From NCBI GenBank assembly GCA_022661535.1, contig JAKULF010000001.1, positions 1,426,001 through 1,490,000 on the forward strand: a stretch of DNA of 64,000 nucleotides, written 5' to 3'. Positions within the stretch are counted from its first letter, which is position 1. Every line of letters starts with the position of its first letter. Shown here one piece after another: positions 32,806-45,664 of this stretch. The notes under the pieces are model-generated. The model was not told where the DNA came from. It worked only from the letters and a program-made list of their open reading frames with translations, and did no database searches. Position numbers and translations under genes: made by a program. This stretch comes from Eutypa lata (taxonomy: Eukaryota > Ascomycota > Sordariomycetes > Xylariales > Diatrypaceae).

Positions 32806-33308
32806 CTGGGCGATGCTACACTTCACTTCTCGAATCGGGTCCATCGGGTTGTCCAGATCTATGGTAGCCTTCACAGCAATACCTAGGGGCTTAAAAACCG
32901 ATTTATCTTTTTCATTCTCATTCTCTTCTTCTGAAATACTCTTCTATGGATTATATCCGATGACTTCAAGAGCAAACATGTAATCTCAGCAGAGGTTCAA
33001 GTCTATAGTCAATTTTATCCTTTATCTGGATTCTTTGTAGAGATTGCCAATAAGTGGCTTTCTGAAAACAACTACGTCCTCATTTTTAGTGTAATTGTGT
33101 TCAAAATATGTATGTGCTCTAGTTTAAAGACATTGTACTTTAGGTTCCTAGCTTTGTCAACCAGACTATCCATAACTGGTCTCGTAAGTGAACACACAAA
33201 ATAAACGCAGATGAGATGGATAAACTGGATCATTGCGAAAAAGAAAGGTGAAGAACCTCCTAAAGAGACTGATATGTATGATTCAAAACCTCAAACTACT
33301 TCATTGTC
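32806..33308. other. intergenic between convergent genes
   Basis: AT-rich 3' flanks of the acetyltransferase (plus) and glycosyltransferase (minus). No feature supported. Confidence 0.6.
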
Positions 33309-34988
33309 TCAAATTACTCCTGACTGCGCAAGCATGGCAATCTCTCGTGCCGCGACGTAGCGACCCGGATTCTCCCGAGCAATCACCCCAATCTCTCCCG
33401 CTTTCGCCTTCAACCTAGAACTCTCTTCCTGTCCGTCAAAGGCCCTTATAAATGCGTCGCTCAAACCACTTGCTGTCCACCGCGGTGCCGTGCCTCTAGT
33501 AGCATAGATTCCGACTCCGATATCTTCTGCTAATTGTGCGAAGTTATATAAATCAAACCACATTGGAATGATGACTTGAGGAATTCCGGCGCTGTTTGGA
33601 GTGTAAGTAAATATCAAGTTCGAGAGAGGACATGGTGCGTTTAATAACGCACTATATAGCTTCGTAATAACTATTTGCACCACCGTGGTGGATGAATCCC
33701 GTGATATAGCCCGTTTCAAGCAGGGAAAAGGTATCAACAGGAACCCAGTCCAGGTACCGCACCGCGTCATTGTTGATGTGTTCTTTAATAGACGACAATG
33801 TTGCTGAGTTCAGGTCCTCTTCGTTTTCTGGCCCCATCTTCCACAGTACTTGCGCATTGATCTTCTTTAGGAGGGTCCCAATGGCCTCAGCCATGATAGA
33901 AATTCGCTCCTTAGTATACCTGAAATGGCTGCCGAGATTGATCAATACTGTAGGACTTCTCTGTAACCACTTCACCAGGTCGAAGTCTTGTTCAATAGCT
34001 GGCTTCGAGTGAAGGATAATCGGACCAGCCGAGATAACGCCTTTCGGAGTGTAGTCTAAGGGGATACCGGCATGGGGCGCCACGTCTTGAGATATCCATA
34101 GAACATTTGGAGAATGTACCCCGTGCGAGGCCAAGACCCCGTTGCCACGAAGGAACTTCACCTTGGCGCGCATGTCTGGCATGACTACCGCTGTGTAGAT
34201 GAGCCGTACCGTTAACCACATATTCTCGGGAATATCGCTCCACGGCACTGGAAAGCTGAAGTCACTGCCCATCCTGTGCGAAGTTATTATATAAATTTTG
34301 TGGGAGTTCGGGACAAAAGCATAGTATCTGACCTGGGATACTTCCAGAACATCTTCCCCGCGGGCTGCTGAGCAAAGAATACATCGCTGAGAGGATTCGG
34401 TGCAACGAAGGCGTGTCGTCTATTCAACTGTTTAGTAGCATCGACTCCTGGCCGTAGTGAGAGATCTAACACCACCACGGCCGGATCGACTTCTTCGATG
34501 ATCCGAAGCATCCTTTGGAAAATGGCCACATGTTCTTCAGCGCTCCATGGTAGGGAAGTCACCTGAATGCACTTCAGAAAGTGATCGGCACCTTTCCTGC
34601 CGGGCGGGTGCAGCAGATGATCAGCGGTCTTGCGGAAGTTTCCCATCCCTTCGGAGATCGCGGTACCATATTGCCTGCCTGGAAGCTTGTGAAACCGTAC
34701 CTCTTTGTTTCCAACGGCGAGAGGAAGTCTTTTCAGTCTTGCCTCTGCCGCGGGATGAGAAGCGACGTGTATTTGGATGCTAGGATATTGCTCCAGGATT
34801 GTTTGTATCGTTGCGAGATGTACGCTGCTGGAGCCATACTCTGGGTTGATGAGAAACAGAACTGTTTCGTTTTTGCCCTGCACTGCTTTAGATGGATCGT
34901 AAGCTGCTTTATGGCCCATGAGCGTTTTCAAACTCTGGGTCAGCCCCATCGTGACGACTAACAGTACACCGAATGGGATTATATACAA
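33309..34988 (-). CDS. UDP-glycosyltransferase (GT family 1), 519 aa, three exons
   Basis: Transfers sugar from a UDP-sugar to a small lipophilic acceptor such as a sterol or secondary metabolite; acceptor unknown. Exons 34988-34333, 34273-33653 and 33591-33309. The first donor is GTCAGA and the second GTGCGT, both less common but frame-restoring (giving FWKYPRMGSDF and YYEAIYAGIPQ). The N-terminus IIPFGVLLVVTMGLTQSL is a hydrophobic anchor or signal. The acceptor half has the strand ETVLFLINPEYGSSSVHLA with the family His. The donor half has VRYLDWVPVDTFSLL, FIHHGGANSYYEAI and GIPQVIIPMWFDLYNFAQL, together the nucleotide-sugar signature, with the His, Gly-Gly and D/N pair intact. Convergent with the acetyltransferase. 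Confidence 0.84.
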
Positions 34989-37900
34989 CTACTCCATATA
35001 CACTGGGAGATACGCTGCTCAATTGAAGTCATTTGCGAGATTTAATATTGTATATATGCGAATTGCGACCTGAGCGGAACTCGGAAATATTCGGGGAGGT
35101 TCGCTGAACTTCGTATACGATAAGGAGTGGTGCATCCAATGTCACGTTGCTACGGATGGAACATCCTGCGTGAGGATTTGTAATTTAAACCTGGTAAATA
35201 TTCTATTATAAGCCGGGAAATATGTGCTGGTTGGGAATCATTTTCCCCTTCAGGCGAGAATCCCAACAACGAGGGCATAGCTGAGCGCCTGATAAATGCC
35301 GTGATAGTATTTCCCTTGGGGGGTAACTTAGCCAACGGTTTTGTGATCACTGGGATTTCGACGGTCGAGTTGTCGATAACTAGAAATAATGGCGTTCTCG
35401 ATCGAGGATCTTTCCTCTTGACGAAATCATTACAAGTAGGGATGGCTTCGTCTGAAAGCTTGGTGGGTTTACCATTGAGGTCCCGTTATCAATCATCATA
35501 GATGAAATATAGGCGCAAATGATGAAATACGCATTGGTGATGTGGTCAAACTTATGACATTTTGAGATAGTGTAAGAAGACTGTACTTTCCCGATCTCCT
35601 AAAATGGGTTGCATAAAATAGAGCCATAAAATAAATTCTTTTGATTCACGATTCTAAAATGACTGAAGTTGGTAGATTACAGGTGCCACGCAAAATATAC
35701 TGATAGCAGCTATAAGATGAAGAAAAATATGATGCCCAAGTAATCATATCATATACATAGGAGCTGACCACATTTGAATTACAGCCGTGTCGTTAGGACA
35801 AGGGGGTTAACATGGAAGCATAGTATGGGGCCAAGTGGCTTAGTTGACTGAGAGTTGAATCTATGACCTGTAGTGCTACTGTCTAGAAGGGGATCATTTC
35901 TTGATAACATTGTTCGAAAAGGGTTGTCAAATTTCTCGAGTTCCTTCCCACTCCTGCCTGTCCTTGTGATATTTCCCAGTTTTATCATCCCCCTTCTTTC
36001 CTAAAGAGGCGGTTGCTCCTGGAGCCCACTCATTGGGTACAGCCGAATCAGCACGAAGGCATCTTGCATGGTGTAAGATTGCCCCCCGGCTGATATGGCT
36101 GATAAGCGAACAATCTAGTCATTTATCAGATTTTCGAACAGTTATCGTGGGAAGGAGACGGGGAATACACACCTGCTGTCACCGAATACATAAGGGTATG
36201 GGTTGCTCGATGAAGACCCCATGCTTTATTCTAGAATGGGTGGGAATCTTCTAAAGCCTCTCGTTATTAGAAACGAAGTGATATTTGATTATGTATTACA
36301 TAAGCCGCTGATGTGCGCTTACCAATGATTTCTACTATTTTCTGGGTATATTTTTGTTAGCTACCGTATTTACATTGATCATGACGTGGAGCGGATATCA
36401 CGAGTAGGCTGTTCTGCCTAATCTACGTCTTACTGATTGCCTTGCGAGGGTACCTCTTCCCCTATCTGAGCGTCAAAACAATTCTGTCAAAACTAGAATG
36501 CCTCAATCTGGGAACTTCAGCAGGCTCTATAATTACTCTATGTCAGTCCCAACTCCAACAGTGGTAATGGAAAACCTAGAGAGAGGTTATCATGCAGTAA
36601 CGGATAGCTTACTAGTATAAATGGCAAGTTCGTGTAATATCGCTGTTGAGCGCCTCGGCTACGAAGCCCTGTTGAAGGCGCTGCGGAGCACGGTCGCATG
36701 ACTGTGATTGAATACCTGTGGAAAGCCAATGAGAACGCTTTTTATCCGGACCCCCTGCGCAGCTGGTTTCGAGGAGACGTATTGCCAAAGGGCAATGGCA
36801 CTTGCTAAGTAGAATGGTCATAATGTGAGTGCAGTGCAGTTTTGATCGAGGAGATCCTGCAAGCTTGTGCTCACCTGCAGTCACATCTCGCTCAGCCAAG
36901 GTAATACAAGTTTGGAGGGTGACTGGTTGACATCCCCCCTGCATTCTGTTGTTGCCAAAAATTCCACTCCTGGTATTAGCTTTCTTGTTTCCGAGTTGAC
37001 CGGACCGCTGAAAAGAGGTCTTCGTCTTCTTCATACATTTGATAGCCTTGTTATGCTGTCTAGAGTGTTGCTTGGTATGATCATTCAGTGACTACCTTTA
37101 ACCTTACTATGTGCTATGATGGGGATTTCTTGCCTTGCGTAAGATTGCATGGCCTTTGGGACAGCGAGACAAGACTAGGACTTGGCCTTCAAACGCGTCA
37201 TAACATCATTATGACATGAATGTATGTAGGACGCCGGCTCTAGGCAATAATCAGGCAGTTCGAAGCGCATGTTGGGGGAAAAAGCAAAGAGTGAAGCGGG
37301 GTGAGAGAAGTACCTTTAGGCAACAATTGATCTCGAGATCGTGAAATACCTACAGGAATAGATAAGTTACATGCCTATATGTATAATGTAGAGGCTAATT
37401 ACCATCCCATCATCTATTACATGTGGTAGTTACCAAACTCCACTAACTTAAGCGCTAACCATGCAAACACTTAATGCAGGTACTTAAGAAGTGGGGTTGC
37501 GTCCTATCTAGGTTGCCAGGGGAGCATCAATCCACGATCTCTTAACAGAAACCCTTATAATTTGTATGGGAAAATGTGAATGAATCGTGAACCTGCGCTT
37601 TAGACGCTTACCCCACTTCCAACCCCCTGAATATCTGCAATACCTACATACTTGCAATCTTACACCCAGACCCCTTCCTAGTCCGTGCCACCCTGATTCG
37701 ACTTACTTGACAACTCGATTGTTTGATGATATTTGTTATTGTTCCAACTTCTTTTGCGTCCAAGTACTAGCAGCAATTAACACTTGGTAGAGTTTTCGAG
37801 GAAGTTTCTACAACACTTGATTGAATCCCATTTTCAATCAAGACCTCTCCATCTTTTGTTCATCTCATCTGTGATTTTCTTCCATCCTGTTAATTATCAT

Positions 37901-37991
37901 TGTACACGCTCACGCTCAGCACTCATACACTCCACTTCCCTTATTCCCAATTTCTATCTACTTTTGTTACAAAGCTCACAAGTCCATCACC
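34989..37991. other. long intergenic region
   Basis: Three kilobases of AT-rich DNA with only short open frames on both strands (the largest 140 codons, minus, 36612-37034) and none with a known domain. Pyrimidine-rich sequence at 37800-37985 is the 5' leader of the dynamin-like gene. Confidence 0.55.
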
Positions 37992-40976
37992 ATGCCGCCT
38001 AGAAGGCGCCCACAAGTAAAAAACGAGGTCGTTGACCTTGATGCTCGCGAGCCTTCACCAACCCAAACACGGGTGAAGCCGCCTCCAACGGCTGCCAGTG
38101 AGAAAGTAGATGCAAGGTCTACTATCGCCTCTTTTTACCGCTCAGATGCCCGTAAGTTCACCAGGCAATGATGACTTGAACCCGGTCGCTAATGCCACTC
38201 TTAGCAAGCGCCGACACTTTCCGAGCTATTGCGGATCACGGCGAAACCCCAGTCTTGATGCAAACTAGGATTCGCCGGGAGGGGGGTTCTCAACCGAGCT
38301 CACCTTCGTTACTCAACACCGACGCCAGCTTTGCGCAGCGGAGTTTTGCACATCCAGGATTCACGGGTATCGGCAAACAGCTCAAAGCTTGCAATGATAC
38401 GCTCGGCAATCTTCAGCAAATGGGTATACAGCATGTCGCTACCCTACCTGAACTCGTCCTTGTGGGGGACCAATCGGCCGGAAAGTCCAGTGTAAGTGAA
38501 TCTTTCATATATTAGCTGTTACATGGCTGACAACTACTGCAGCTCATGTCTGGTCTCGCCAGACTGAATTTGCCTAGAAGCGGCGGTGTCTGCACACGGT
38601 GCCCCATTCATATCAGAATGAGTTCCAGCAACGGTCCTCAGTGGTCATGTACCGTTTCCCTTCAGCAAGACTACGAATTCCAGCCGCGCGGCAGGATGAT
38701 AAAGATTACCGATGTGACGGATCGCAACCCATTTCCACCATGGGTTCAAAAACCTAACCGGGACAACAAGATCTTCAAGACGATCTATGACCCAGCCGAG
38801 ATTGAGAATGTGCTTCGCTGGGCCCAGATTGCCATACTGAACCCGAGTAACAACCATGAGCTTTATGTTCCTGGTGAAGGCAACATTGCGAAAGACATCG
38901 AATTGGCCGAGGCTGCCAATCAGACGGAAGCACAATTCTCACCAAATATCGTTGCCTTGGAGATGAAAGGGACTGATTTGCCCGACTTATCCTTCTACGA
39001 CCTCCCCGGCGTGTTCCTTTCCCCCGACAAGGAAGAGAATGATTACTTGGTCAAGGTGGTAAGGAATCTGACCCGCTCGTATATACGGCGACCAGAGGCT
39101 ATTATCATGTGGGCTCTACCTATGAATCACGATTTGGAGAATTCCATTAGTCTGGGCATTATTCGAGAAGCAAAAGCCACGGACCGAACCATCGGTGTTA
39201 TCACCAAAGCCGATATGTTGCAAATGAGTAACATCCCTCAGTGGGTCGCAGTCCTCCAAGGAAAGAAACAGTCAGTGAAACACGGCTACTTCCTTACCGC
39301 ACTCCCACCTGGTGAATCCTTGGACCAAGTACCGCTCCAAGAAGAATTCTTTTTCCGCGGTGGTGTTGGTACTTGGCCTAGGGAGTTCGAAGAGTACGAG
39401 GATCAATGCGGTGTCGAGCGTTTGAGAGAATACATCACGAAACAGCTCGGGTACTCATTCGCTAGAAGCTTGCCATCGATAAAGATCGAGGTCGGCGCAT
39501 ACCTCCGCAAAGTTGAAGAACAACTGTCAACATTGCCAGAGTTACCGAGCAACATTGAACACGAAGTCAGAACATGCCTGTCGGAATTTTATCGACAAAT
39601 CAAGAGCGCCATCAAGGAAGCTGCCTTCGTGTCCAAGTGGGATAAACTCAACACACAGTTCCAGTCCTGTATCTTCAAGATAAAGCCAACATGTATTGTT
39701 CGCGAGCCAATGCCCCCACAGAATGAAGCACGTGTGACTATCGACCTCGACTCAGATGCGGACACTTTAGCTTCACAGACTCCCAAAAGGCCGAGACCTA
39801 GCGATTCGACGGTCAGGCAAACACCAACCAAACGCCCACGTCCAGATGTAGTGGCCGGCAGGGGGTTAAAGCAGGAAGATTCATTCACAAGTCCCCTACG
39901 GCAACCAAGTTTTGCCGGGACTCCAACCCCGGAACCAACACCCTTCTCAAGATACCTACATCTCGGTCGGTCCGCGATGGATATTCGCGCGATCCGGAAG
40001 GAGATAACGGAGAAGAAAGAAGCGGGTATGCCTATCAATCTCGTCCCTACGGAAGTTTACAAAGCAATATCCCTTCGCGAGATTAAGAAATGGGACGGAC
40101 CATTGGACACGTACATGCAAAAAACGATGGAACTGCTCAAGGATCTCGTTAATAGCGTCCTAGAATCGTCCTTGGAGAACTTCCGTCAGCGGGTAATATT
40201 CAAGGACTCGCAGGCTTTGTTGAAGGAATTCCTATTACACCACGAGCAGCAGTTGAATTCACGACTTATCGATCGGTATCATGATGAAACTTACGCCATG
40301 TTCACGACGAACATGGACGCCTTCAAAAGGTTCACGGCCGAGGAAGCAGAGGCGCTTGAGAGAGCAAGAAACTTTTCAAGATTGAAGGCGGCTGGTCTTA
40401 TCGACCCACACTACTTCTCAACACCACTCGAGAAAATGACGGCAGAAGACAAGAAGAAGGAGCGGCATATGCTCAATGATCTGCTTCCCAGACTCGGTGA
40501 AGATCCGTTCAAAACAGAGCTGCAGGTGGCTAGTACAGTTAGGGGATATTACATGACGTCTGCTACTCACTTTGTCGAGGGTGTCACGAAAGATGTCAAC
40601 GCACGGTTGTTCCGCAGCTTCGGGGCAGGCGAGCTAGACGAGTACCTAGACAGGAAGCTGGAATTGTTCCCATATCCGAGTAAGTCCCAGCCAAGCACAT
40701 ATAACCCGAGAACGTTTCAAGTTGCTAACATAGAACTACATAGCCCCCGAAGTATACCAGCGCCTCATGGAAGAGGACTCCCAGATCGCCAAGGAGCGGA
40801 AGCAGCTCAGGGGAATGCGAGAAAAGCTGGAGATCGCAATCGACAGCATCCAGAAGCTGGAGGTTCCATTTGCCAACGACGATATGACCGAGACGTCGAC
40901 CCATATGTCCACGCACACCACCGATGTCGATATGGGCGAGGAAGAGGAATTAGAAGAAGAGGATGGCACAGCCTGA
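37992..40976 (+). CDS. dynamin-like GTPase, 938 aa, four exons
   Basis: Large self-assembling GTPase of the dynamin/Mx superfamily; in filamentous fungi the exact cellular role is unknown. Exons 37992-38151, 38205-38491, 38543-40679 and 40744-40976, all introns about 50-65 bp with GTAAGT donors. G1 GDQSAGKSS spans the exon 2/3 junction, G3 is FYDLPGVF, G4 is GVITKADML; RLNLPRSGGVCTRCPI matches the G2 region. A middle/stalk region follows (VEEQLSTLPELP onwards). Inserted in the stalk (about 39780-39960) is a disordered stretch with two basic KRPRP motifs beside TP sites, resembling nuclear localisation signals. The C-terminal assembly domain runs from TELQVASTVRGYYMTSATHF to the coiled GED (YQRLMEEDSQIAKERKQL) and a very acidic tail (MGEEEELEEEDGTA). 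Confidence 0.87.
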
Positions 40977-41956
40977 GATGTTGGAATGCACCATTTTGCT
41001 CAGCAAACGAGTGTCGATCTCGCTATGTACCAGGGTTGTCGCGATGTTATAATAGACTAACTACCACGGCGTTTTTCCCTTCTTTTTTTATGCGAGTTGG
41101 AAGGTTTCCACATATTCCCTTGATACGTTTATGTCTGTTGGAATCGCTAAAAAAGTGTTTGCTTTGGTTTATGTAGGTAGGTATTGGCAAGCCGGTTGGC
41201 TCTATACGGCTGATACTGGTCAAAATATCCTGGAATGGAACATTCAGGGTACTGGTAGAGCTCTATTTGTATTATGTAGCTTAGCAATGAGGAATAAACA
41301 ATGTGTGTTTGCTGAATTCGTCAAAATCAAACATGACAGGTCCTACCTCTAACTAGTTGAATTTTTAAATTTCGTCATGTTTTGAATCACCTGAAGATGA
41401 AAATCATTGATTCGACTACTTGAATCAGAGGTGCACTTTGGTCAACAATACAGTTGCTACATCTGATGCATCTGCATCCCCATATCGGTATTGTGTAGCT
41501 ACCGGATGAGATGATGTTGTGGCTAGGTTTACCGTGCTTTGACAGTAAGTATAGTCGTTTTTTAAAGCCTGCAGCGCAACTACTTATGTAACCTACCTCT
41601 ACAATACGGAGATAAAGCGTAGAGAGCAGCTGCCAAGTCCACCAACGAAATACTTGATTCATCAAGTACGGTCCAATTTAAGAATTTAAGAACTAGGTTT
41701 TTTATTACCTCTAATCAAATTAACTACAAGTTGATTCAATGTTTGTTGAGCCAACTGCATTATTTCAGGTTTTGTCACCTCGTATGTAGTAAATAAATTT
41801 AGATGGGGCGGTCAATAGTGGGTCAATAGCGTTGGAAGCTTTCTACTACAGTTACCTCTTACAGCTCTTTGCCTTTACGACGTCTTCTTCTACACAACAA
41901 CAGAAACCCAGTAAATAGTAGCAGAGACACGCCAACATACGAGCGAACCTGCGAAA
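40977..41956. other. intergenic
   Basis: AT-rich, with no supported gene. The last 100 bases are pyrimidine-rich and A-rich leader sequence of the WW/FF gene. Confidence 0.6.
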
Positions 41957-43852
41957 ATGTTGAAATCCACGTATAAACCATCTCCTAACATCCTGCCACC
42001 CTTACCTCCGGGCTGGGCAGAACACAAAGCTCCCACAGGCCACGCATACTACTACAACGCCAGCACGAAAGAATCTACCTACAAGCGACCGGGCGTTGAC
42101 ATCCCGTCCGCGTCGCAAACGCAACCACAACCACTACCTCCTCCACCGCAGGCAGCAGCAGCACACGATCCGAACGCGAGTTATTTTCAGTACTCCTCCA
42201 TACCGAACCTCTCTAATCCGGCGGCCGCGAATGCCTTCCTCGCGCAATACGACCCAGCGCGACAGCAGCAGCAGCAGCAGCATCAACATGGACGCGGTGG
42301 TGGATTTCGCGGGGGCCACGGTGGCGAGGGAGGTAAGGGAGGTGGTGGTAGTGGCGGTCGACCAAAACCACAACCAAACGACAAACCGCGGTCGAAGGTC
42401 ACCATTCCCGGCTGCGAGCCCTGGATCCTGGTCTACACTAAGTACGGCCGGCGGTTCGTGTATAACCCGGTCAAGAATCAGAGCTACTGGCGCATTCCCG
42501 AGAAGGTCATGAAGGGTATCTTGGAGCTGGACATCAAGGGGATCAAGGAGAAAGCCGGTGGTAACGAGCGGGAGGGCGGTGGTGAGAAGGCGAAGAGTGC
42601 GGAGCCAGAGATTGAGACTGAGAAAGAACAACAGCAGCAAGAGGAGGAAGAACAAGAAGAGCTAGGATCTGACTACGAAGAAGTCGAAGTAACAGACGAC
42701 GAGGGCGAAGAGGGCGCGGAAGGTGGGGCCGAAGGACACCGCGCGAAGCGCCAACGTACCGAAGAGCCGGGCACAGAGGGAGCAGAAGGGCAAGGAGAAG
42801 AAGACGAAGAATCCACCAGCCACATGCCCGTAGAATTCAACGAGGACGACATCGCATACCAGCTGCAAGCGATGGGGGCAGACTACGGCCTAGACCCGGG
42901 CGAGTACGACGACGGGGACGCGGAGGCGTGGCCCGAGGGGGCGGAGGGCAACCCGCTCTCGGCGGAGGACGCGCGCGCGCTCTTCGAGGACCTCCTCGAC
43001 GACCACGGCATCAACCCGTACTCGCCGTGGGAGAAGCTGCTCGAGGAGGGGCGCGTCTTTGACGACCCGCGGTACACGGCGCTGGCGACGACGAAGGCGC
43101 GGCGCGACGTCTGGGAGGACTGGAGCCGGGCGCGCATCCGGGCGCTGCGGGACCGCCGCGCCCGCGAGGCCCAGCGGGACCCCCGCATCCCCTTCCTCGC
43201 CTTCCTGCACGACAAGGCCACGAGCCCCAAGCTCTACTGGCCCGAGTTCCGCCGCAAGCACCGCCGGGAGCCGGCCATGCGCGACTCGGCGCTCGCGGAC
43301 CGCGACCGCGAGAAGGCGTACCGCGACCACGTGGCGAGGCTGCGGCTGCCGCTCGACGCGCGCAAGAAGGACCTCGCGGCGCTCTTGAAGGCGGTCCCGC
43401 TGAAGTTGCTCAACAACCGCACGCACCCCGAGAACCTCCCGTCGCAGGTCCTCGCCGATGTGCGGTTCATTAGTTTGGATGCGCAGACGAGGGATGAGCT
43501 CGTCGAGGCGTATATCCAGACGCTGGATGGGCCGCCGGAAGAAGGGGAAGAGGGAGAGGAGGAGGAGGGCGAGGAGGAGCGGAAGAAGAGGGAGGAGAAG
43601 CAGAAGAGGGAGAGGGCGCTCGAGGAGCGGGAGAGGGTCGTCGCGGAGGATAAGCGCAGGCAGAGGAGGGCGCTGGAGCATGGGCGGGCGGCGCTAAGGG
43701 AGGAGGAGAGGGAGATCGAGAGGGCTATGCTGGTTGGGAAGAAGGGGTTGCAGAGCCAGTTGGAGGCTGCGAGGGAGAAGGAGAAGGAGATGGAGAGGGA
43801 GAGGGAGATGGAGAAGGGGGAAGGAAAGGATGCAATGGAGACTGATGCGTGA
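41957..43852 (+). CDS. WW/FF-domain splicing factor, URN1-like, 631 aa
   Basis: Likely spliceosome-associated factor like yeast Urn1 and fission yeast Dre4. Intronless. The first WW domain is LPPGWAEHKAPTGHAYYYNA followed by STKESTYKRP (residues about 15-45; second Trp replaced by Tyr). A Gln/Gly-rich linker (a CAG run, then GGGFRGGHGGEGGKGGGG) leads to a second WW-like unit, EPWILVYTKYGRRFVYNPVK with SYWRIPEK. A long acidic Glu-rich segment follows. The FF domain lies at about residues 345-460, around NPYSPWEKLLEEGRVFDDPR and FLAFLHDKATSPKLYWPEFR. The C-terminus is a charged Glu/Arg coiled coil. Codons from about 42880 to 43450 are extremely GC-rich, which produces long shadow frames. Confidence 0.82.
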   Translation: MLKSTYKPSPNILPPLPPGWAEHKAPTGHAYYYNASTKESTYKRPGVDIPSASQTQPQPLPPPPQAAAAHDPNASYFQYSSIPNLSNPAAANAFLAQYDPARQQQQQQHQHGRGGGFRGGHGGEGGKGGGGSGGRPKPQPNDKPRSKVTIPGCEPWILVYTKYGRRFVYNPVKNQSYWRIPEKVMKGILELDIKGIKEKAGGNEREGGGEKAKSAEPEIETEKEQQQQEEEEQEELGSDYEEVEVTDDEGEEGAEGGAEGHRAKRQRTEEPGTEGAEGQGEEDEESTSHMPVEFNEDDIAYQLQAMGADYGLDPGEYDDGDAEAWPEGAEGNPLSAEDARALFEDLLDDHGINPYSPWEKLLEEGRVFDDPRYTALATTKARRDVWEDWSRARIRALRDRRAREAQRDPRIPFLAFLHDKATSPKLYWPEFRRKHRREPAMRDSALADRDREKAYRDHVARLRLPLDARKKDLAALLKAVPLKLLNNRTHPENLPSQVLADVRFISLDAQTRDELVEAYIQTLDGPPEEGEEGEEEEGEEERKKREEKQKRERALEERERVVAEDKRRQRRALEHGRAALREEEREIERAMLVGKKGLQSQLEAAREKEKEMEREREMEKGEGKDAMETDA

Positions 43853-44356
43853 GAATGAGAATTGATGAGCATTGTCATATTTGGAACTGTTTGCGGGTCT
43901 ACTATAAACATATAATAAAAGCATCACTCACCGGAGTTCTATAACTAGGTACCTAAGTTTACACTAAGGATACAATCTTTGCTATGTTGGACGACTACTT
44001 ATTACACTAAGTGAGCTCTGTCGGTATTAAGTCCACGGCAGAATATGTCTGTTTGTTTCTATGCTATTGTCCGTTCTCGAGGCCTTACCACAGCACAACA
44101 CAGCACAGCACAATAACTCAAACGACATGCGCGTTTCAATATGAAGCAAAGAAAAAGCAGAGCCAAATGTACTCTGTTCGCTTCAATGCTTTGCTTTGCT
44201 ATATATATACCATAATCGTGTCATGTCACATCAATCACAGCCTACTAATATTAGCAGCCTTCTTTCCCGTTTCCTTCTCCTCCTCCGCTTCTCGGCCCCT
44301 CCCAAATATTTTCCCCCCTAGCTATTTCCTCCTCCTTCACGAGGCAAGCGGCAGAG
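43853..44356. other. intergenic between convergent genes
   Basis: 3' flanks of the WW/FF gene (plus) and DLH gene (minus); includes a CACAG-rich short repeat near 44090-44112. No gene. Confidence 0.6.
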
Positions 44357-45664
44357 CTACAACCAGTTGTCGAACCAGGTGACGGCCTGCAGGAAGGCCT
44401 GCTCCTTGGCGAAGCGCTGCTCCTTCTTGCTGACGTCCGACCGCACCGCGAACCCGTGCTCCGTCTGCGAGTACAGGTAGATCTGGTAGGGGTCGCCCTT
44501 CTTGGCCAGGATCTCCTCGGACCGGTGGCGCTTCTCGGCGGGGAAGACTGCGAGGGGAGGTGAAACGGTGGGTTAGCATGAAATCATCATCATCATCAGA
44601 GTGCGGTATGGGGGGATGGGAATTATAATTCGGTTTATAGTTCGGGGAGGGGGAGGGAGGGTAGCTTACTGGCGTCGGTCTCGGCCGCAGAGATGGATAG
44701 AGGTGCCTTGAAGCCCTCGAGCTCCTCCTCGTCGACGAACGATGGGTGTGCCATGTAGCCGACGTTGATGCCGTTCTTGTAGTGGCGTGCCACGTACTGC
44801 ATGGAAAGCCAGTTAATCACAGGTTTGTCCTACTTCCACATGCCCCTTCGACCCAGCTAGAGCGAAAGAGACAACAAGGGGGGGGGCAAGCCACCACCAC
44901 GCACCTTAGCACCAAAGCAGTACCCCACGGCGCCGAGCTTCTTGACGCCCTTCTCCTCCTTCAGGTACTTGATGGCCGCCTCGGCGATGGGGTCGACGGC
45001 CGCGGGCGTGTGGGGGTTGTCGCCGGTCGAGCCCCCCGTCATCCACTTCATGAAGTCGAAGTCGCCGGGCCGGTTCAGCGGGATCGGGTCCCCGTTGAAC
45101 AGGTCGATGATCAGCGTCGCGTACCCGTTGGCCGCGAACTGGTCGGCGATCAGCTGGCTGTTCTGCCAGATCCCGATCACGTCCGGCAGGATCAGGATCG
45201 CCGCCCCGTCGTGCTTCGCCGCCGCGTCCGCCTGCGGTGCCGTGAAGTACGCGTCCCACTTGCCGACTTTGAGGGCCGTGCCGACCGGTGCGCCTCTGTC
45301 GTTGTTAGGAAAATGTGGGTTAGCGACATCTTTTTTTTTTTCTTCTTCTTCTTTGGTGTTTGGTTTGATTTGCTCGTTATGTGGGGATGGTTTCTGCTGG
45401 TGTGTGTCCTCCCTTTTGGAGAATTGGAAAAAAAAAATTTTGAACGAGAAGGAAAAAAGAGAAATATTCAAGTAATCAATGGATATCTGACGTTCATAAA
45501 AGATTAAAGGTAGATGCTAGCTAGCATCGTGATGCCAAGAATAGCGGGGGATGCGATGACGAACGAGGGGTATGTAAGTAGGTAGGTTAGAAAAATAAAT
45601 ATCGGGATACTCACTCATGCTTGACGCCGACGGTGCAGCACTTTCCTGGCGGGTTCGAGGCCAT
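44357..45664 (-). CDS. dienelactone hydrolase family protein, 252 aa, four exons
   Basis: Alpha/beta hydrolase of the DLH type, using a Cys nucleophile to open lactones or similar esters. Exons 45664-45615, 45295-44905, 44796-44670 and 44547-44357; the first intron is long for this locus (319 bp). Start MASNPPGKCCTVGVKHEG is typical of the fungal family. The nucleophile motif is GYCFGAK (Cys in G-x-C-x-G), split from YVARHYKNGINVGYMAHPSF by an intron. The His is in YSQTEHGFAVRSD. Between them are ILILPDVIGIWQNSQLIAD and YATLIIDLFNGDPIP, both conserved. The triad Asp is not certain. No signal peptide, so cytosolic. Length fits the family. Confidence 0.87.

Noticed and set aside
36612..37034. 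140-codon minus frame in the 3-kb spacer
   Set aside because: No family resemblance, and shorter overlapping frames on both strands are equally open.
42890..43911. Minus-strand frames of 225 and 263 codons over the URN1-like gene
   Set aside because: Shadow frames of a GC-rich exon; Leu/Arg-rich or Ser-rich low complexity with no motif.
44746..45507. 253-codon plus frame over the DLH gene
   Set aside because: Antisense shadow; the four-exon minus model explains the region with all DLH motifs.
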